The notes under the pieces: model-generated
What the model was told of the DNA's origin: nothing
What the model saw: only the letters and a program-made list of their open reading frames with translations
The model's database searches: none
DNA from: Acidobacteriota bacterium
GTDB taxonomy: Bacteria > Acidobacteriota > Blastocatellia > Pyrinomonadales > Pyrinomonadaceae
Assembly: GCA_016718135.1 (NCBI GenBank)
Contig: JADKEF010000004.1
Coordinates: 350,012 to 414,011 of the forward strand
DNA: 64,000 nt
Direction of reading: 5' to 3'
Shown here: positions 45,313 to 53,330 of the stretch, one piece after another
How the letters are laid out: every line of letters begins with the position of its first letter
Position numbering within the stretch: position 1 is the first letter of the stretch
Program-made: the position numbers and the translations under genes

Positions 45313-46941
45313 CTACTTTGCGTAGAAATAGAACTGAACAGCCTGTAGCACACCGATAAAAAATCCGAACAAGGCTCCGAACAATTCGATCGTTCGAAGA
45401 TGTTCTTTGGCGACTGACATTACGAGGGCCTCGAGTTTTTCCGGCGGGTAATTTCGGATCTTGTCGCGGACCATCCCGGCTACGTCAAACTCGGCGATCG
45501 CGTCAGGCAGCTTTGTGTGAACGGCGGCAATAATGGCGTCGGTGAGCGATGTGCTTGCCTGGCGAAGCTTCGCCTCGGGGATGTGATCGCCGAGTTTTCC
45601 GATCGGTTTTGAGAGAAGACGATCGATCTGGCCGGCGAGGATCTCGTTTAGGATGTTCGACGTTTCTTCACGCGAGATGATGTCGAGCAGGCCATTCGCG
45701 AGCATCGATTTGAGCCGTTCTTCGGTTTCGGGATGGATCGTCTGCAAGATCGCGTCGATCGAGTGCGGGCGAAGTTTCTCGAGCGTCTCCCGTATATAAG
45801 AAGTGATGCCCGACATCGTCTCATCGCTCTGCAGCAGCGACAGAACTGACTTCGTCACCTGTTCCTTTAGCCGTGCGAGCTGCTCCGGAGCAACGGCTCC
45901 GATGACGACCGGCAGCGGCTTCGCAAGAGCATTGTCGATGCTCGAACCGATAAAATTGCGGGCTTCTTCGGCAAAGAACGTGCCGTTTAAAGTCTCCTCT
46001 ATTCGTTTCGGCAGGCTCTCATTTACAAGATCATCGACCTCGCCGAGCAGCGTCTCGCGTGACACGAAGATCTTTTTAAAGAACGAAAGGTTCTCGTAAT
46101 AGTCGTGGACCTCGTTCTTGATAAGAGCGCTGATCTGATTGCGTGTCTTCTCTGTCGCGGCTACTTCCGCAAGTTGTTTGATCGCAGGCTCGATCTGCTC
46201 ATTGGCCTTCTCTTTTAACAACGCGACCGCATCATCCGTAAACATCCTGCCTAGCGGCGTCTCAGAATTTATCAGATCGTCGAGCCGGCGGCCGATGAAA
46301 TCGCGGATGTTCGATTCGAACGAACTTGCCTTTATTGCGGTGCGAATACGCTCGTCGAGAAACGTAACGATCTTCTCAAACGTCTCATCATCGACGACGT
46401 CTGAGACGCGTTTGCCAAGCACATCATCCACTCGCCGCGTGACAAAGCCGCGGATCGCGTCAAGCGAATCATCGCTTTTCAGGACCGCTTTGATATGGTC
46501 GGCAAGCTTGAGCTGCAGAGCCGAGATCGCATCGAGCACGGGCTCGCGGACGTTCTTCGGCAATGCCTCGATCAACGACGGATAGTCCTCGGCGAGGATC
46601 TCGCTGGTGTACGAATCGACGACTGTTTGTATCTTCTTACGCAGAAAATCATTGCCCGTAAGCTGCTCGATGATCGTGTCCTGCGAGACAAGTTCCTGGC
46701 CCACGGCCTTACCGATCGCATTTGCGAGCCGTTCACGATGTCGCGGGATCATCCCTTGCGGAAAGACGGTGATGCCAAGAAATTTCACCGGCAGACGCGG
46801 ACGAAAAAGCATCCGCACCGCCAACCACGCACCGGCGTAGCCGTGGCCCGTCGCAAAAACGATCAGCAAACCGATCTGGACCCAGATATTTTTGAAAATG
46901 GGAGTGAGAGAGTTAGTGATGTCAGTAAAAAGATCCATCAA
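45313..46941 (-). CDS. DUF445 family membrane protein
   Basis: 542 residues. One N-terminal membrane helix (IWVQIGLLIVFATGHGYAGAW) and one at the extreme C-terminus (IELFGALFGFFIGVLQAVQFY) bracket a long, charged, helical middle. The DUF445 mark VRMLFRPRLPVKFLGITVFPQGMIPRHRERLA lies at about residues 40-75. The coiled middle repeats AxxxIxxxL-type amphipathic helices (for example TTATEDxxIRAAI-like DERIRTAIKASSFESNIRDF). Function unknown. Its start abuts the stop of the small upstream protein (46942), so the two are coupled. Confidence 0.8.
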   Translation of the reverse strand: MMDLFTDITNSLTPIFKNIWVQIGLLIVFATGHGYAGAWLAVRMLFRPRLPVKFLGITVFPQGMIPRHRERLANAIGKAVGQELVSQDTIIEQLTGNDFLRKKIQTVVDSYTSEILAEDYPSLIEALPKNVREPVLDAISALQLKLADHIKAVLKSDDSLDAIRGFVTRRVDDVLGKRVSDVVDDETFEKIVTFLDERIRTAIKASSFESNIRDFIGRRLDDLINSETPLGRMFTDDAVALLKEKANEQIEPAIKQLAEVAATEKTRNQISALIKNEVHDYYENLSFFKKIFVSRETLLGEVDDLVNESLPKRIEETLNGTFFAEEARNFIGSSIDNALAKPLPVVIGAVAPEQLARLKEQVTKSVLSLLQSDETMSGITSYIRETLEKLRPHSIDAILQTIHPETEERLKSMLANGLLDIISREETSNILNEILAGQIDRLLSKPIGKLGDHIPEAKLRQASTSLTDAIIAAVHTKLPDAIAEFDVAGMVRDKIRNYPPEKLEALVMSVAKEHLRTIELFGALFGFFIGVLQAVQFYFYAK

Positions 46942-47325
46942 CTAGAAAACCTGAAACCCCTTTGATTTGAGACAGAACACGGCAAATTCCTCCAGCCATT
47001 CGTGCGTGACGCTATAGTTTTTCCACTCTTCGTCGTTGTCTCGATAGATCGTCTTGTCGTCCGGAGCATCTGTGATGCTCAGGTTGGCGAACATTCGTTT
47101 GCCCGGCGTGACTCTTGGCAATATCTCACTTCGAATTCGCGTACCTATCTCGTGAGCGTCATTACTTGCTATAGTTACGCCCGTCGCTGCGTAGCCCATC
47201 TGCCGCATCGCACCTTCGTCGACAATATCGAGATGACGAATGATCTCGACCGCCGCTTTCCAATTCCATACGCTTACCGGTAATTCGAAGTTCTCGCTGC
47301 CCTGATCGATCAATGTGAAGCTCAT
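46942..47325 (-). CDS. Hypothetical soluble protein
   Basis: 127 residues, no signal or membrane helix. It is acidic and mixed alpha/beta (MSFTLIDQGSENFELPVSVWNWKAAVEIIRHL...WKNYSVTHEWLEEFAVFCLKSKGFQVF). I do not recognise the family. It is the first gene of a two-gene unit with the DUF445 gene (zero-base gap), which supports a real coding region. Confidence 0.65.
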   Translation of the reverse strand: MSFTLIDQGSENFELPVSVWNWKAAVEIIRHLDIVDEGAMRQMGYAATGVTIASNDAHEIGTRIRSEILPRVTPGKRMFANLSITDAPDDKTIYRDNDEEWKNYSVTHEWLEEFAVFCLKSKGFQVF

Positions 47326-47344
47326 AAGTTTGTTTGTACGACAG

Positions 47345-47432
47345 ACCGCCCGGGTTTTTGGCTCTGGTTGTCACCCCGGGGCCGGTCGTCTCAAGTCGTC
47401 GAACAGACCAGGCGGTCTGTTCTACCAAAATG
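47345..47432. repeat. Inverted repeat with AGACC/GGTCT core
   Basis: The right part GAACAGACC-AGGC-GGTCTGTTC (near 47400-47425) is a near-perfect palindrome; the left part (ACAGACCGCCCGGG) repeats the same word. A similar element sits at 59152-59182. Confidence 0.55.
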
Positions 47433-47502
47433 CTAAACGTCAATTGCGGTTTGGTCAATGAGTTTCCGTCGGAGAACGGTTATAATTTGGAATTCGCAGA
47501 CG

Positions 47503-47923
47503 ATGAGACACGATATTCCGGTCAGAGTCACGGTAAAGCAGCCCTTGCAGGGCGTTGTTATGAAAGTACAACGCGGCAAGGACGGCCTGCTCGACCCGAT
47601 CTTGAAGACTCCTGAGGAATTGGTCTTTGAATTCGACCTGACGGTCGATCTGTCGCAGAATGCGCCGAAGTTTCTTGGCAAATATTCACATGGGCCAAAG
47701 GATGCGAGGTTTTTGTACGTGAATTCGGGCACGTACGCCCGTCAACATCCAACGGTGGGGCCGTCGGGCAAAGCTCTCGCTGATGGGCGTTACCAGAAAA
47801 CAGATCGAGGAAATTTTGGCGAAAAATGGAGCTCTAGCTTGCGAATTTGACGGTGTTGGCCCCGACGGCGGCCCGACGTGTGCGACGGTTAAGGGCCTTG
47901 TCTGGAAAGTGGTGAAAAGATGA
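47503..47923 (+). pseudogene. DUF5990 family protein, frame broken at a G run
   Basis: ATG 47503 begins RHDIPVRVTVKQPLQGVVMKVQRG, then VFEFDLTVDL and FLGKYSHGPKDARFLYVNSGTYARQ, which match the DUF5990 family. After the G4 run at 47757-47760 the expected end (RRAKLSLMGVTRKQIEEILAKNG ... VKGLVWKVVKR) lies in the next frame and stops at 47923. That overlaps the purM start by 4 bases (ATGA), which supports this reading. The uncorrected frame ends at 47850. Function unknown. One G too many, or two bases lost, would explain the break. Confidence 0.65.
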
Positions 47924-48975
47924 CTCAAAAAGCGATCTCATATGCCGACGCCGGTGTCTCGATCGACAACGCGAACCTCGCGGTCGCTAAGATCCGCGAA
48001 TACGCACGCTCGACCTTTAACGAACGTACGCTGACCGAGATCGGCAGCTTTGGCGGGATGTTCGCCGGGGCGTTTCCGAATATGTCGGAGCCGATATTGG
48101 TAGCATCGGCGGACGGCGTCGGGACTAAGCTGAAACTTGCGTTTGATACGGGAATTCACAACACGGTTGGAGCGGATCTTGTAAATCACTGTGTTAACGA
48201 CATTCTTGTCCAAGGTGCGCGACCGTTGTTCTTTCTTGATTATTTCGCAACCGGCAAACTCGAACCCGACGTCACAGCCTCTGTAGTCGAAGGCATGGCC
48301 CGAGCTTGCCGCGAGAACGGCTGCGTACTGCTCGGCGGCGAGACGGCCGAGATGCCCTCGATGTATGCTGACGGCGAATACGACCTCGCCGGCTTCATCG
48401 TCGGTGTCGTAGATAAACCAAAGGTCATCGACGGCAAGAGCATCACGCCAGGCGATGTCGTCCTCGGCATTCCCTCGACTGGCCTGCAAACCAACGGCTA
48501 TTCCCTCGCCCGCAAACTCTTCTTCGAAGTCGGCGGCTACACACCAGATTCCTTCGTCGAAGAACTCGGCACAACCGTCGGCGAAGCCCTGCTCGCAACT
48601 CACGCCAGTTTCTTACCTCAGATCGGGCCGATGCTTGATGAAATGTCAGGAGCGGACAAGAGTGTCCGCGTTCCGCTGATCAAAGGCCTCGTCCACATCA
48701 CCGGCGGCGGCTTCCTCGAAAACATCCCGCGGATCCTCCCGTCCGGCGTCGCAGTAGAAATAAACCGCGGCACCTGGCCCGAACCCCCAATCTTCGGTCT
48801 AATGCGGCGGCTCGGAAACGTCGACGAAAAAGAGATGTTCCGCACCTTTAATATGGGGATCGGGATGATCGTTGTTGTCGCTGAAGCCGAAATGGAAACT
48901 GTGAAAGCTCATCTTGGCGGCTGCCATGAGATCGGAAAAATCGTGGCAGGAGACGGCGATGTTGTAATTTGCTAG
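47920..48975 (+). CDS. purM: Phosphoribosylformylglycinamidine cyclo-ligase
   Basis: 351 residues. PurM closes the imidazole ring to make AIR in purine synthesis. ATP-binding and active-site segments are clear: DGVGTKLKLAFDTGIHNTVG, DLVNHCVNDILVQGARPLFFLDY, GCVLLGGETAEMPSMY and the GGGFLENIPRILP segment near residue 265. It overlaps the upstream DUF5990 gene by 4 bases and is followed by a small membrane-protein gene and purN, forming a purine unit. Confidence 0.96.
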   Translation: MTQKAISYADAGVSIDNANLAVAKIREYARSTFNERTLTEIGSFGGMFAGAFPNMSEPILVASADGVGTKLKLAFDTGIHNTVGADLVNHCVNDILVQGARPLFFLDYFATGKLEPDVTASVVEGMARACRENGCVLLGGETAEMPSMYADGEYDLAGFIVGVVDKPKVIDGKSITPGDVVLGIPSTGLQTNGYSLARKLFFEVGGYTPDSFVEELGTTVGEALLATHASFLPQIGPMLDEMSGADKSVRVPLIKGLVHITGGGFLENIPRILPSGVAVEINRGTWPEPPIFGLMRRLGNVDEKEMFRTFNMGIGMIVVVAEAEMETVKAHLGGCHEIGKIVAGDGDVVIC

Positions 48976-48987
48976 GAGCAACCCGTT

Positions 48988-49407
48988 ATGGAAAAAAATC
49001 GCTGGTGGCTCGCTATTCCGTTTGCTTTGGGCGTGATGATCGTCAATGTATTGATCAGCGTTTTGTACGTGGTCGTTTACAGTTACGCGATCGATCCTGG
49101 ACACGACCGGGCTTATTACGAAGCATACGCACAGGTTGCGGCTCCGTATTCGAGCATTATCGCTGGGATTCCGCTAATGTTTCTTGCGGGGCGTTGGATC
49201 GGCGGTAAATTTCCAAAGGGCAACAGCGTCAAGGCGGCTTTGCTCGTCTGGCTGGTGTATTTCATTCTCGACTTCGCGATCATCGCCGCCGCCGGAGCGC
49301 TTGCTCAGATCGCAGTTCTATTCATTGTCTCGTTTGTGACTAAGCTCGGTGCAGCGTTCGTCGGTGGCCTGTCAGCACAAAATCGCGGAGCGTATTTGAG
49401 GCGATGA
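48988..49407 (+). CDS. Small integral membrane protein
   Basis: 139 residues with four hydrophobic helices (LAIPFALGVMIVNVLISVLYV, IIAGIPLMFLAGRWIGG, ALLVWLVYFILDFAIIAAAGAL, IAVLFIVSFVTKLGAAFVGG). No family is recognised. It sits 12 bases after purM and before purN, but the repeat at 49418-49503 separates it from purN. A role linked to purine metabolism is not implied. Confidence 0.65.
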   Translation: MEKNRWWLAIPFALGVMIVNVLISVLYVVVYSYAIDPGHDRAYYEAYAQVAAPYSSIIAGIPLMFLAGRWIGGKFPKGNSVKAALLVWLVYFILDFAIIAAAGALAQIAVLFIVSFVTKLGAAFVGGLSAQNRGAYLRR

Positions 49408-49417
49408 AAAGAAATTA

Positions 49418-49503
49418 CCACAGAGAACACAGAGAACACAGAGGTGGAGATGTTTGTTTAATGGATCAAATAGATCTCTCTGTGTCCTCTGTGCTCTCTG
49501 TGG
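49418..49503. repeat. Long intergenic inverted repeat before purN
   Basis: Left arm CCACAGAGAACACAGAGAAC and right arm CTCTGTGTCCTCTGTGCTC...CTGTGG are complementary over about 26 bases with a spacer of about 34. It is a repeated-word element of the ACACAGAG type. It ends 13 bases before the purN start. Confidence 0.7.
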
Positions 49504-49516
49504 CTAAACCCCTCTT

Positions 49517-50082
49517 ATGAAGATCGGAATACTCATCTCAGGCCGCGGGTCGAATATGGTGGCTCTTGTTGATGCTGTAAAGAGCGGCGAGATACCGGCG
49601 TCTGAGGTCGCGGTCGTTATCAGCGACAAGGCGGACGCGGCTGGTTTGGCTAAGGCGAGCGAGCGTGGGGTTGAGACTGTCGTCGTCGAACGTAGCGGGC
49701 GTTCGCGTGTGGAGCACGACGCTGAGATCATTAGCGAACTAACCAAACGCGGTGTTGAGCTCGTCTGCCTCGCCGGCTATATGCGACTGCTCTCGCCTCT
49801 CTTTGTTCAGGCATTCCCAAACAAAATCATCAACATCCACCCGAGCCTGTTACCCGCGTTTCCCGGCCTCGACGCCCAACGCCAAGCCTTCGAAGCCGGG
49901 GTAAAGATCACCGGCTGCACCGTCCACTACGTCGACGAACTCCTCGACCACGGCGAGGTCATCTTGCAGAAAGAGGTCGCGGTTTTGGACGACGACACCG
50001 ATGAGACTTTGTCCGCGAGGATCCTTGAACAGGAGCACACACAGTCTATGTCGAAGCGGTCAGAGAGCTGGTTTGCAAATAA
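49517..50082 (+). CDS. purN: Phosphoribosylglycinamide formyltransferase (C-terminus frameshifted)
   Basis: PurN transfers a formyl group from 10-formyl-THF to GAR. The conserved core is complete: ILISGRGSNMVAL, VCLAGYMRLLSPLF, NIHPSLLPAFPG and GCTVHYVDELLDHGEVILQ, followed by DTDETLSARILEQEH. After EH the frame slips at a CA dinucleotide run (50036-50043, CACACACA). Removing one CA unit gives the family ending VYVEAVRELVCK and a stop at 50080-50082. As written, the frame runs on to 50155 with unrelated residues and overlaps the next gene. The catalytic part is unaffected. Confidence 0.9.
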
Positions 50083-50148
50083 AAAGCTGCGATGTTTATT
50101 TGATTCGTGCTATTGTACCGCCAAAACAATTTTTATGAGGAGAGAGAT

Positions 50149-51030
50149 ATGCTAAGGATCAAGCGCTCAATTTTGCCGCTGTTGCTTCTGTCCGTTTGCT
50201 TCATAACGACTGTCAGAGCCCAAGCAAAAGTCGACATCATACCGGACGCCGTTTATGGCCATAAGGACGGCATGGCTCTGACCATGGACGTCATTAAGCC
50301 AAAGACTAATGCCAATGGCGCGGCGGTTGTTTTCATGGTCAGTGGCGGTTGGGTCTCAAACTATACCCCGCCGCAGCAAATGGCCGAGAGATTCAAAGAT
50401 CTGCTCGACAAAGGATTCACGGTCATTGCCCTGCGGCACGGCGGCAGTCCGAAGTATCTGATCCCCGAGATCGTCGCGGATGTCCGCCGCGGGATCCGCT
50501 TCATTCGCTTCAATGCCAAACAATGGGGCGTTGATGCGAACCGGCTCGGCGTTTTTGGCGGCAGTGCGGGCGGCCATCTTTCCCTGATGATCGGCAACGC
50601 TTCGGACAACGGCGACCCGGCCGCAAAAGAAGATTTCATGAAAGAGAGCAACCGTGTCGCGTCGGTCGTGGCTTATTTTCCGCCGGTCGATCTGCGCCCG
50701 ATCGTACGCGGAGTGGGTGCCCCAAATGACGGCAGCACCGGTTCCCGCTTTCCGGCTCTGAACTTCGAAAAGGAGAAGGCCGCGGACTATTCGCCGATCG
50801 TCCATGTGACGCCGGATGATCCGCCCACACTGCTCATTCACGGCGATAAGGACGAGCTGGTCCCGATCAGCAACAGCCAGGTGATCTACGAAGCCTTTCA
50901 GAAAAACAAAGTCAAAACAAACTTCGTAACCATTCCGGGCGCCGGACATGGCTTCCAGAATGAAGACGCCAAACGGACCACCGCCTTGATGGTTGCGTGG
51001 TTCGAGCAGACGTTGGGCAAGCACCGCTGA
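50149..51030 (+). CDS. Secreted alpha/beta-hydrolase (esterase/lipase-like)
   Basis: 293 residues from ATG 50149, which has AGGAGAGA upstream; the longer in-frame start at 50107 lies within the end of purN. A signal peptide (MLRIKRSILPLLLLSVCFITTVRAQA) is present. Active-site features are the nucleophile elbow FGGSAGGHLSL, the acid in HGDKDELVP, and the His in GAGHGFQ, as in BD-FAE/acetyl-xylan esterase-like hydrolases. It probably cleaves esters outside the cytoplasm. Substrate unknown. Confidence 0.85.
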   Translation: MLRIKRSILPLLLLSVCFITTVRAQAKVDIIPDAVYGHKDGMALTMDVIKPKTNANGAAVVFMVSGGWVSNYTPPQQMAERFKDLLDKGFTVIALRHGGSPKYLIPEIVADVRRGIRFIRFNAKQWGVDANRLGVFGGSAGGHLSLMIGNASDNGDPAAKEDFMKESNRVASVVAYFPPVDLRPIVRGVGAPNDGSTGSRFPALNFEKEKAADYSPIVHVTPDDPPTLLIHGDKDELVPISNSQVIYEAFQKNKVKTNFVTIPGAGHGFQNEDAKRTTALMVAWFEQTLGKHR

Positions 51031-51044
51031 TCAGGCTCGGCATT

Positions 51045-51146
51045 TACCGAACAAAAATAGAACACGGATAATACGGATCTACGCAGATATGATTAGTCAT
51101 ATCCGTGTTCATCCGTATGATCCGTGAAATCTGCGTTCTATTTTTT
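51045..51146. repeat. Long intergenic inverted repeat at convergent gene ends
   Basis: Words ACACGGATAATACGGATC and TCATATCCGTGTTCATCCGT pair over much of the stretch; the outer arms AATAGAAC and GTTCTATT are followed by a T run. It lies between the esterase stop and the stop of the minus-strand gene and probably ends both transcripts. Confidence 0.65.
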
Positions 51147-51542
51147 GCGTGTCGGATGATTGAGCGCTCGGTTCGATATCTTTGCGGTTCTTAGGTTTAG
51201 GATCAGGATACCGTCGGTATCGATCTCGGCGTCGGGGAACTCGAGGGTTTCGTGGATGTGGAGCGAACACTCGGTGACGAGGCGGTAGGCTGAGACTTTG
51301 CGGCCTCCGTGACGGCCCGAGGTGTGGGCCGGGTAGGCATTTCGCATGGCGGAGCTTGTTGGTTTGAGGCCGATGGTGTTGTTTGCGCTGTCGTAGAGCA
51401 GGTGGAATGCCGTTGGGGAACCGAGGCGTTCGTGGGCGGCCCGGTTTAGCACGATCGTACCCTTACTGTTAATCGTCACATAGATCCCGGCCCACTGTGC
51501 TCTGGTATCGCCACGTGCGATCTCTCTCCATTCGCGTTTCAT
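51138..51542 (-). CDS. Hypothetical protein, possible DNA-binding
   Basis: 134 residues from ATG 51542; the longer frame to 51611 has no better start. The segment YVTINSKGTIVLNRAAHERLG resembles the swapped-hairpin AbrB/SpoVT-like DNA-binding fold, and GLKPTSSAMRNAYPAHTSGRHGGRKVSA is basic. A second beta-rich part follows (FPDAEIDTDGILILNLRTAK). The assignment is tentative; no partner toxin gene is adjacent. Confidence 0.5.
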   Translation of the reverse strand: MKREWREIARGDTRAQWAGIYVTINSKGTIVLNRAAHERLGSPTAFHLLYDSANNTIGLKPTSSAMRNAYPAHTSGRHGGRKVSAYRLVTECSLHIHETLEFPDAEIDTDGILILNLRTAKISNRALNHPTRKK

Positions 51543-51611
51543 AGATGGAAAAATGTAGCATAAACGATGGGAAGAGTAAAGTACTTCAGGATATCTCGAC
51601 GGGCTCAACAT

Positions 51612-51928
51612 GCGTTCTGTTCTAGAGGAGGTTTAACGCTGAGATCGCGGAGAGATGACGCGGAGATTCGCAGAGGAATGATGACGGCAGTGATGACTTT
51701 GAATGATCAGTGGTTGATGAGGCGTTGATGAGGCGTTGATGGTGTGGGTGTACGTGCCGGTTTATGCGGTTCGGAGTTTGAGCAGAACGGTTCGGAGAAA
51801 TCGCGATTTTCCGACACTTCGACCAATAAACCGGTACCGGACATTGGTCTAGAGAATACAGCCACAAATTTACACACATGAACACGGATCTCCAGATCTT
51901 ATTCGTGTTCTTTTGTGGTGTACCAATC
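51612..51928. other. Intergenic stretch with short repeats
   Basis: No gene is evident. It contains a direct repeat of TGATGAGGCGT (51715-51737), CGGAGA/CGCGGAGA words, and complementary GGTTCGGAG/CCGGTACCGG elements near 51770-51840. Confidence 0.5.
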
Positions 51929-52285
51929 TTACGAAACGCCGTCGACCATTGATTCAAAATGCAGCGTCGTCTTTCCGCCCTTTTCGTCGGCGAATTCGAG
52001 CATGGCTTCGCTGTTGTCGGTGTCGTATTGGACCGAGATGCCGCGGACGTTGTTTAGTTCGTCGACCATTGCTTTTTGCTGGCCGTGATCGTCATAGCGG
52101 CGCTTTACGGTCACTTTGTTTCCGTCGATCGAGATCGAGGCGAAATCGCCCTCCTGCTCTTCTTCCTTAAAGCCGCCCTTCGGGCCGAAGATCTCAAATC
52201 TGGCACGCCGTCCCTGGTTTCTTGCGGTAAACGCATAGAGAAAGGTTTCCCATTCTTTCGGTTCCACCATCTTTATCATTGTCAT
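51929..52285 (-). CDS. DUF5335 family protein
   Basis: 118 residues from ATG 52285, chosen for its GGGAGA ribosome site; the frame is open to 52327. The start KMVEPKEWETFLYAFTARNQGRRARFEIFG and the closing EFADEKGGKTTLHFESM match the DUF5335 family, which has no known function. It is soluble and acidic. It is divergent from rpmH. Confidence 0.7.
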   Translation of the reverse strand: MTMIKMVEPKEWETFLYAFTARNQGRRARFEIFGPKGGFKEEEQEGDFASISIDGNKVTVKRRYDDHGQQKAMVDELNNVRGISVQYDTDNSEAMLEFADEKGGKTTLHFESMVDGVS

Positions 52286-52366
52286 TGCTGTTGTCTCCCG
52301 TTTGATTCGATTGTCCGCCTTTGCCACGACGAGTGCAAATTGCGGCGCTTTTAGGCGATTTTGGTT

Positions 52367-52396
52367 TTGACATGCGCGTCTTTACGCGCGTAAACT
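52367..52396 (+). promoter_or_regulatory. Putative rpmH/rnpA promoter with palindromic spacer
   Basis: TTGACA (52367-52372) and TAAACT (52391-52396) are 18 bases apart. The spacer contains GCGCGT-CTTT-ACGCGC (52374-52389), a possible operator. Confidence 0.5.
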
Positions 52397-52426
52397 CTAG
52401 GTTTTCACTTTCACTAGTGAATCATT

Positions 52427-52951
52427 GTGGAGAGCAACTATGCCGAAGAGAACATTTCAACCGAACAACCGCCGCCGCGCCAAGAAGCACGGATTCAGGG
52501 CGCGCATGGCGACCAAGAACGGCCGGGCAGTGATCAAACGCCGCCGCGCGAAAGGACGCAAGCGATTAACGGTTCACCATTACTAGACTTTTCGTTACCG
52601 AAAGAGACTCGGCTGCTGAAACGCGCCGAGTTTCTTCGTGTTTACGATAAGGGCAGGCGTATCGAGGGCCGTTTTATGACGGTTTTCATCCTGGTGAGCG
52701 ACAAACCGCTGCACCGCGTTGGCATCACGGCCACCAAGAAGGCGATCGGTAAAGCACATGACCGTAATCGAGCCAAGCGTTTGTTGCGTGAGAGTTTCAG
52801 ATTGAGCCGTGCCGAGCTGGACGTGGTAACGCAGAGATACGATTGGGTGTTGAACGCAAGGCGAAGCATTTTGCACGGAAAACTCGAGAAGCCACTTGCT
52901 GAGCTAAAGCAGATAGTGGCGAAGGTTGGGAAAAAGTTTGCCCGCGAATAA
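52427..52951 (+). CDS. rnpA: RNase P protein component (start uncertain)
   Basis: The conserved RnpA domain is clear: LPKETRLLKRAEFLRVYDKG, then GITATKKAIGKAHDRNRAKRLLRESFR, ending AELKQIVAKVGKKFARE. It binds the catalytic RNA and the pre-tRNA 5' leader. No ATG, GTG or TTG exists near the usual start. The first canonical in-frame codon is GTG 52427, 13 bases before the rpmH ATG, which gives 174 residues with rpmH nested inside. The alternative is a rare ATT start near 52564, eight bases after an AAAGGA sequence in rpmH, giving the usual length of about 128 residues. Both are shown as possible; the domain itself is certain. Confidence 0.85.
   Translation: MESNYAEENISTEQPPPRQEARIQGAHGDQERPGSDQTPPRERTQAINGSPLLDFSLPKETRLLKRAEFLRVYDKGRRIEGRFMTVFILVSDKPLHRVGITATKKAIGKAHDRNRAKRLLRESFRLSRAELDVVTQRYDWVLNARRSILHGKLEKPLAELKQIVAKVGKKFARE
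52440..52586 (+). CDS. rpmH: 50S ribosomal protein L34
   Basis: 48 residues, too short for many gene finders. It reads MPKRTFQPNNRRRAKKHGFR then the conserved RMATKNGRAVIKRRRAKGRK. GGAGAG lies five bases before the ATG. L34 is a basic protein that binds 23S rRNA in the large subunit. It is the first gene of the rpmH-rnpA-yidD-yidC block and is completely nested, in another frame, inside the longest open form of rnpA. Confidence 0.97.
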   Translation: MPKRTFQPNNRRRAKKHGFRARMATKNGRAVIKRRRAKGRKRLTVHHY

Positions 52952-53014
52952 CACGAATGAGGACGAATAAAGACAGATTCTTATTCGTATTATTCGCGTC
53001 ATTCGCGGGCAAAA
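52940..53014. repeat. Intergenic inverted repeat at the end of rnpA
   Basis: TTTGCCCGCGAAT...GACGAATAA pairs with TTATTCG...ATTCGCGGGCAAA. The left arm includes the last codons and stop of rnpA. It could stop or dampen transcription before yidD. Confidence 0.65.
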
Positions 53015-53042
53015 ATCTTTTGCTGTGGCAGAATCGAACTTG

Positions 53043-53252
53043 ATGAAGTTTCTTGTTCTGGACATTCTCGGTATTTACAAGGCGTTCTTGTCGCCGTTCT
53101 TACCGCCCGCATGTCGATTCGAGCCGAGTTGTAGCGAGTACGCTAGGCAAGCGGTCGAGAAATACGGAGCCCTACGCGGAACATGGATGGGCGTAAAGCG
53201 TATCTTACGATGTCAGCCGCTGTGTAAAGGCGGGCATGACCCGGTCCGGTGA
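53043..53252 (+). CDS. yidD: Membrane protein insertion efficiency factor YidD
   Basis: 69 residues from ATG 53043 (MKFLVLDILGIYKAFLSPFL); a GTG 18 bases upstream is also in frame. The conserved core is CRFEPSCSEYARQAVEKYGALRG followed by RCQPLCKGGHDPV. It is a small membrane-associated helper of YidC-dependent insertion, and it sits between rnpA and yidC as in most bacteria. Confidence 0.93.
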   Translation: MKFLVLDILGIYKAFLSPFLPPACRFEPSCSEYARQAVEKYGALRGTWMGVKRILRCQPLCKGGHDPVR

Positions 53253-53328
53253 GTTCAAAGTTGCAAGTTCAAAGTTCAAGGTCAGAGGCGACCGACTTTG
53301 AACGTTAAACTTTGAACCTTGAACTTAA
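53253..53328. repeat. Intergenic inverted repeat between yidD and yidC
   Basis: GTTCAAAG words on the left and CTTTGAAC words on the right repeat several times with complementary GTTCAAGG/CCTTGAAC. It precedes the yidC start. Confidence 0.65.
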
Positions 53329-53330
53329 AG

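Noticed and set aside
47938..48603. A 221-codon frame antisense to purM
   Set aside because: It mirrors purM codons and shows no family motif, so it is a shadow frame.
51714..51740. TGATGAGGCGT direct repeats as a CRISPR or iteron array
   Set aside because: Only two to three short adjacent copies without spacers; no cas gene or replication gene is close.
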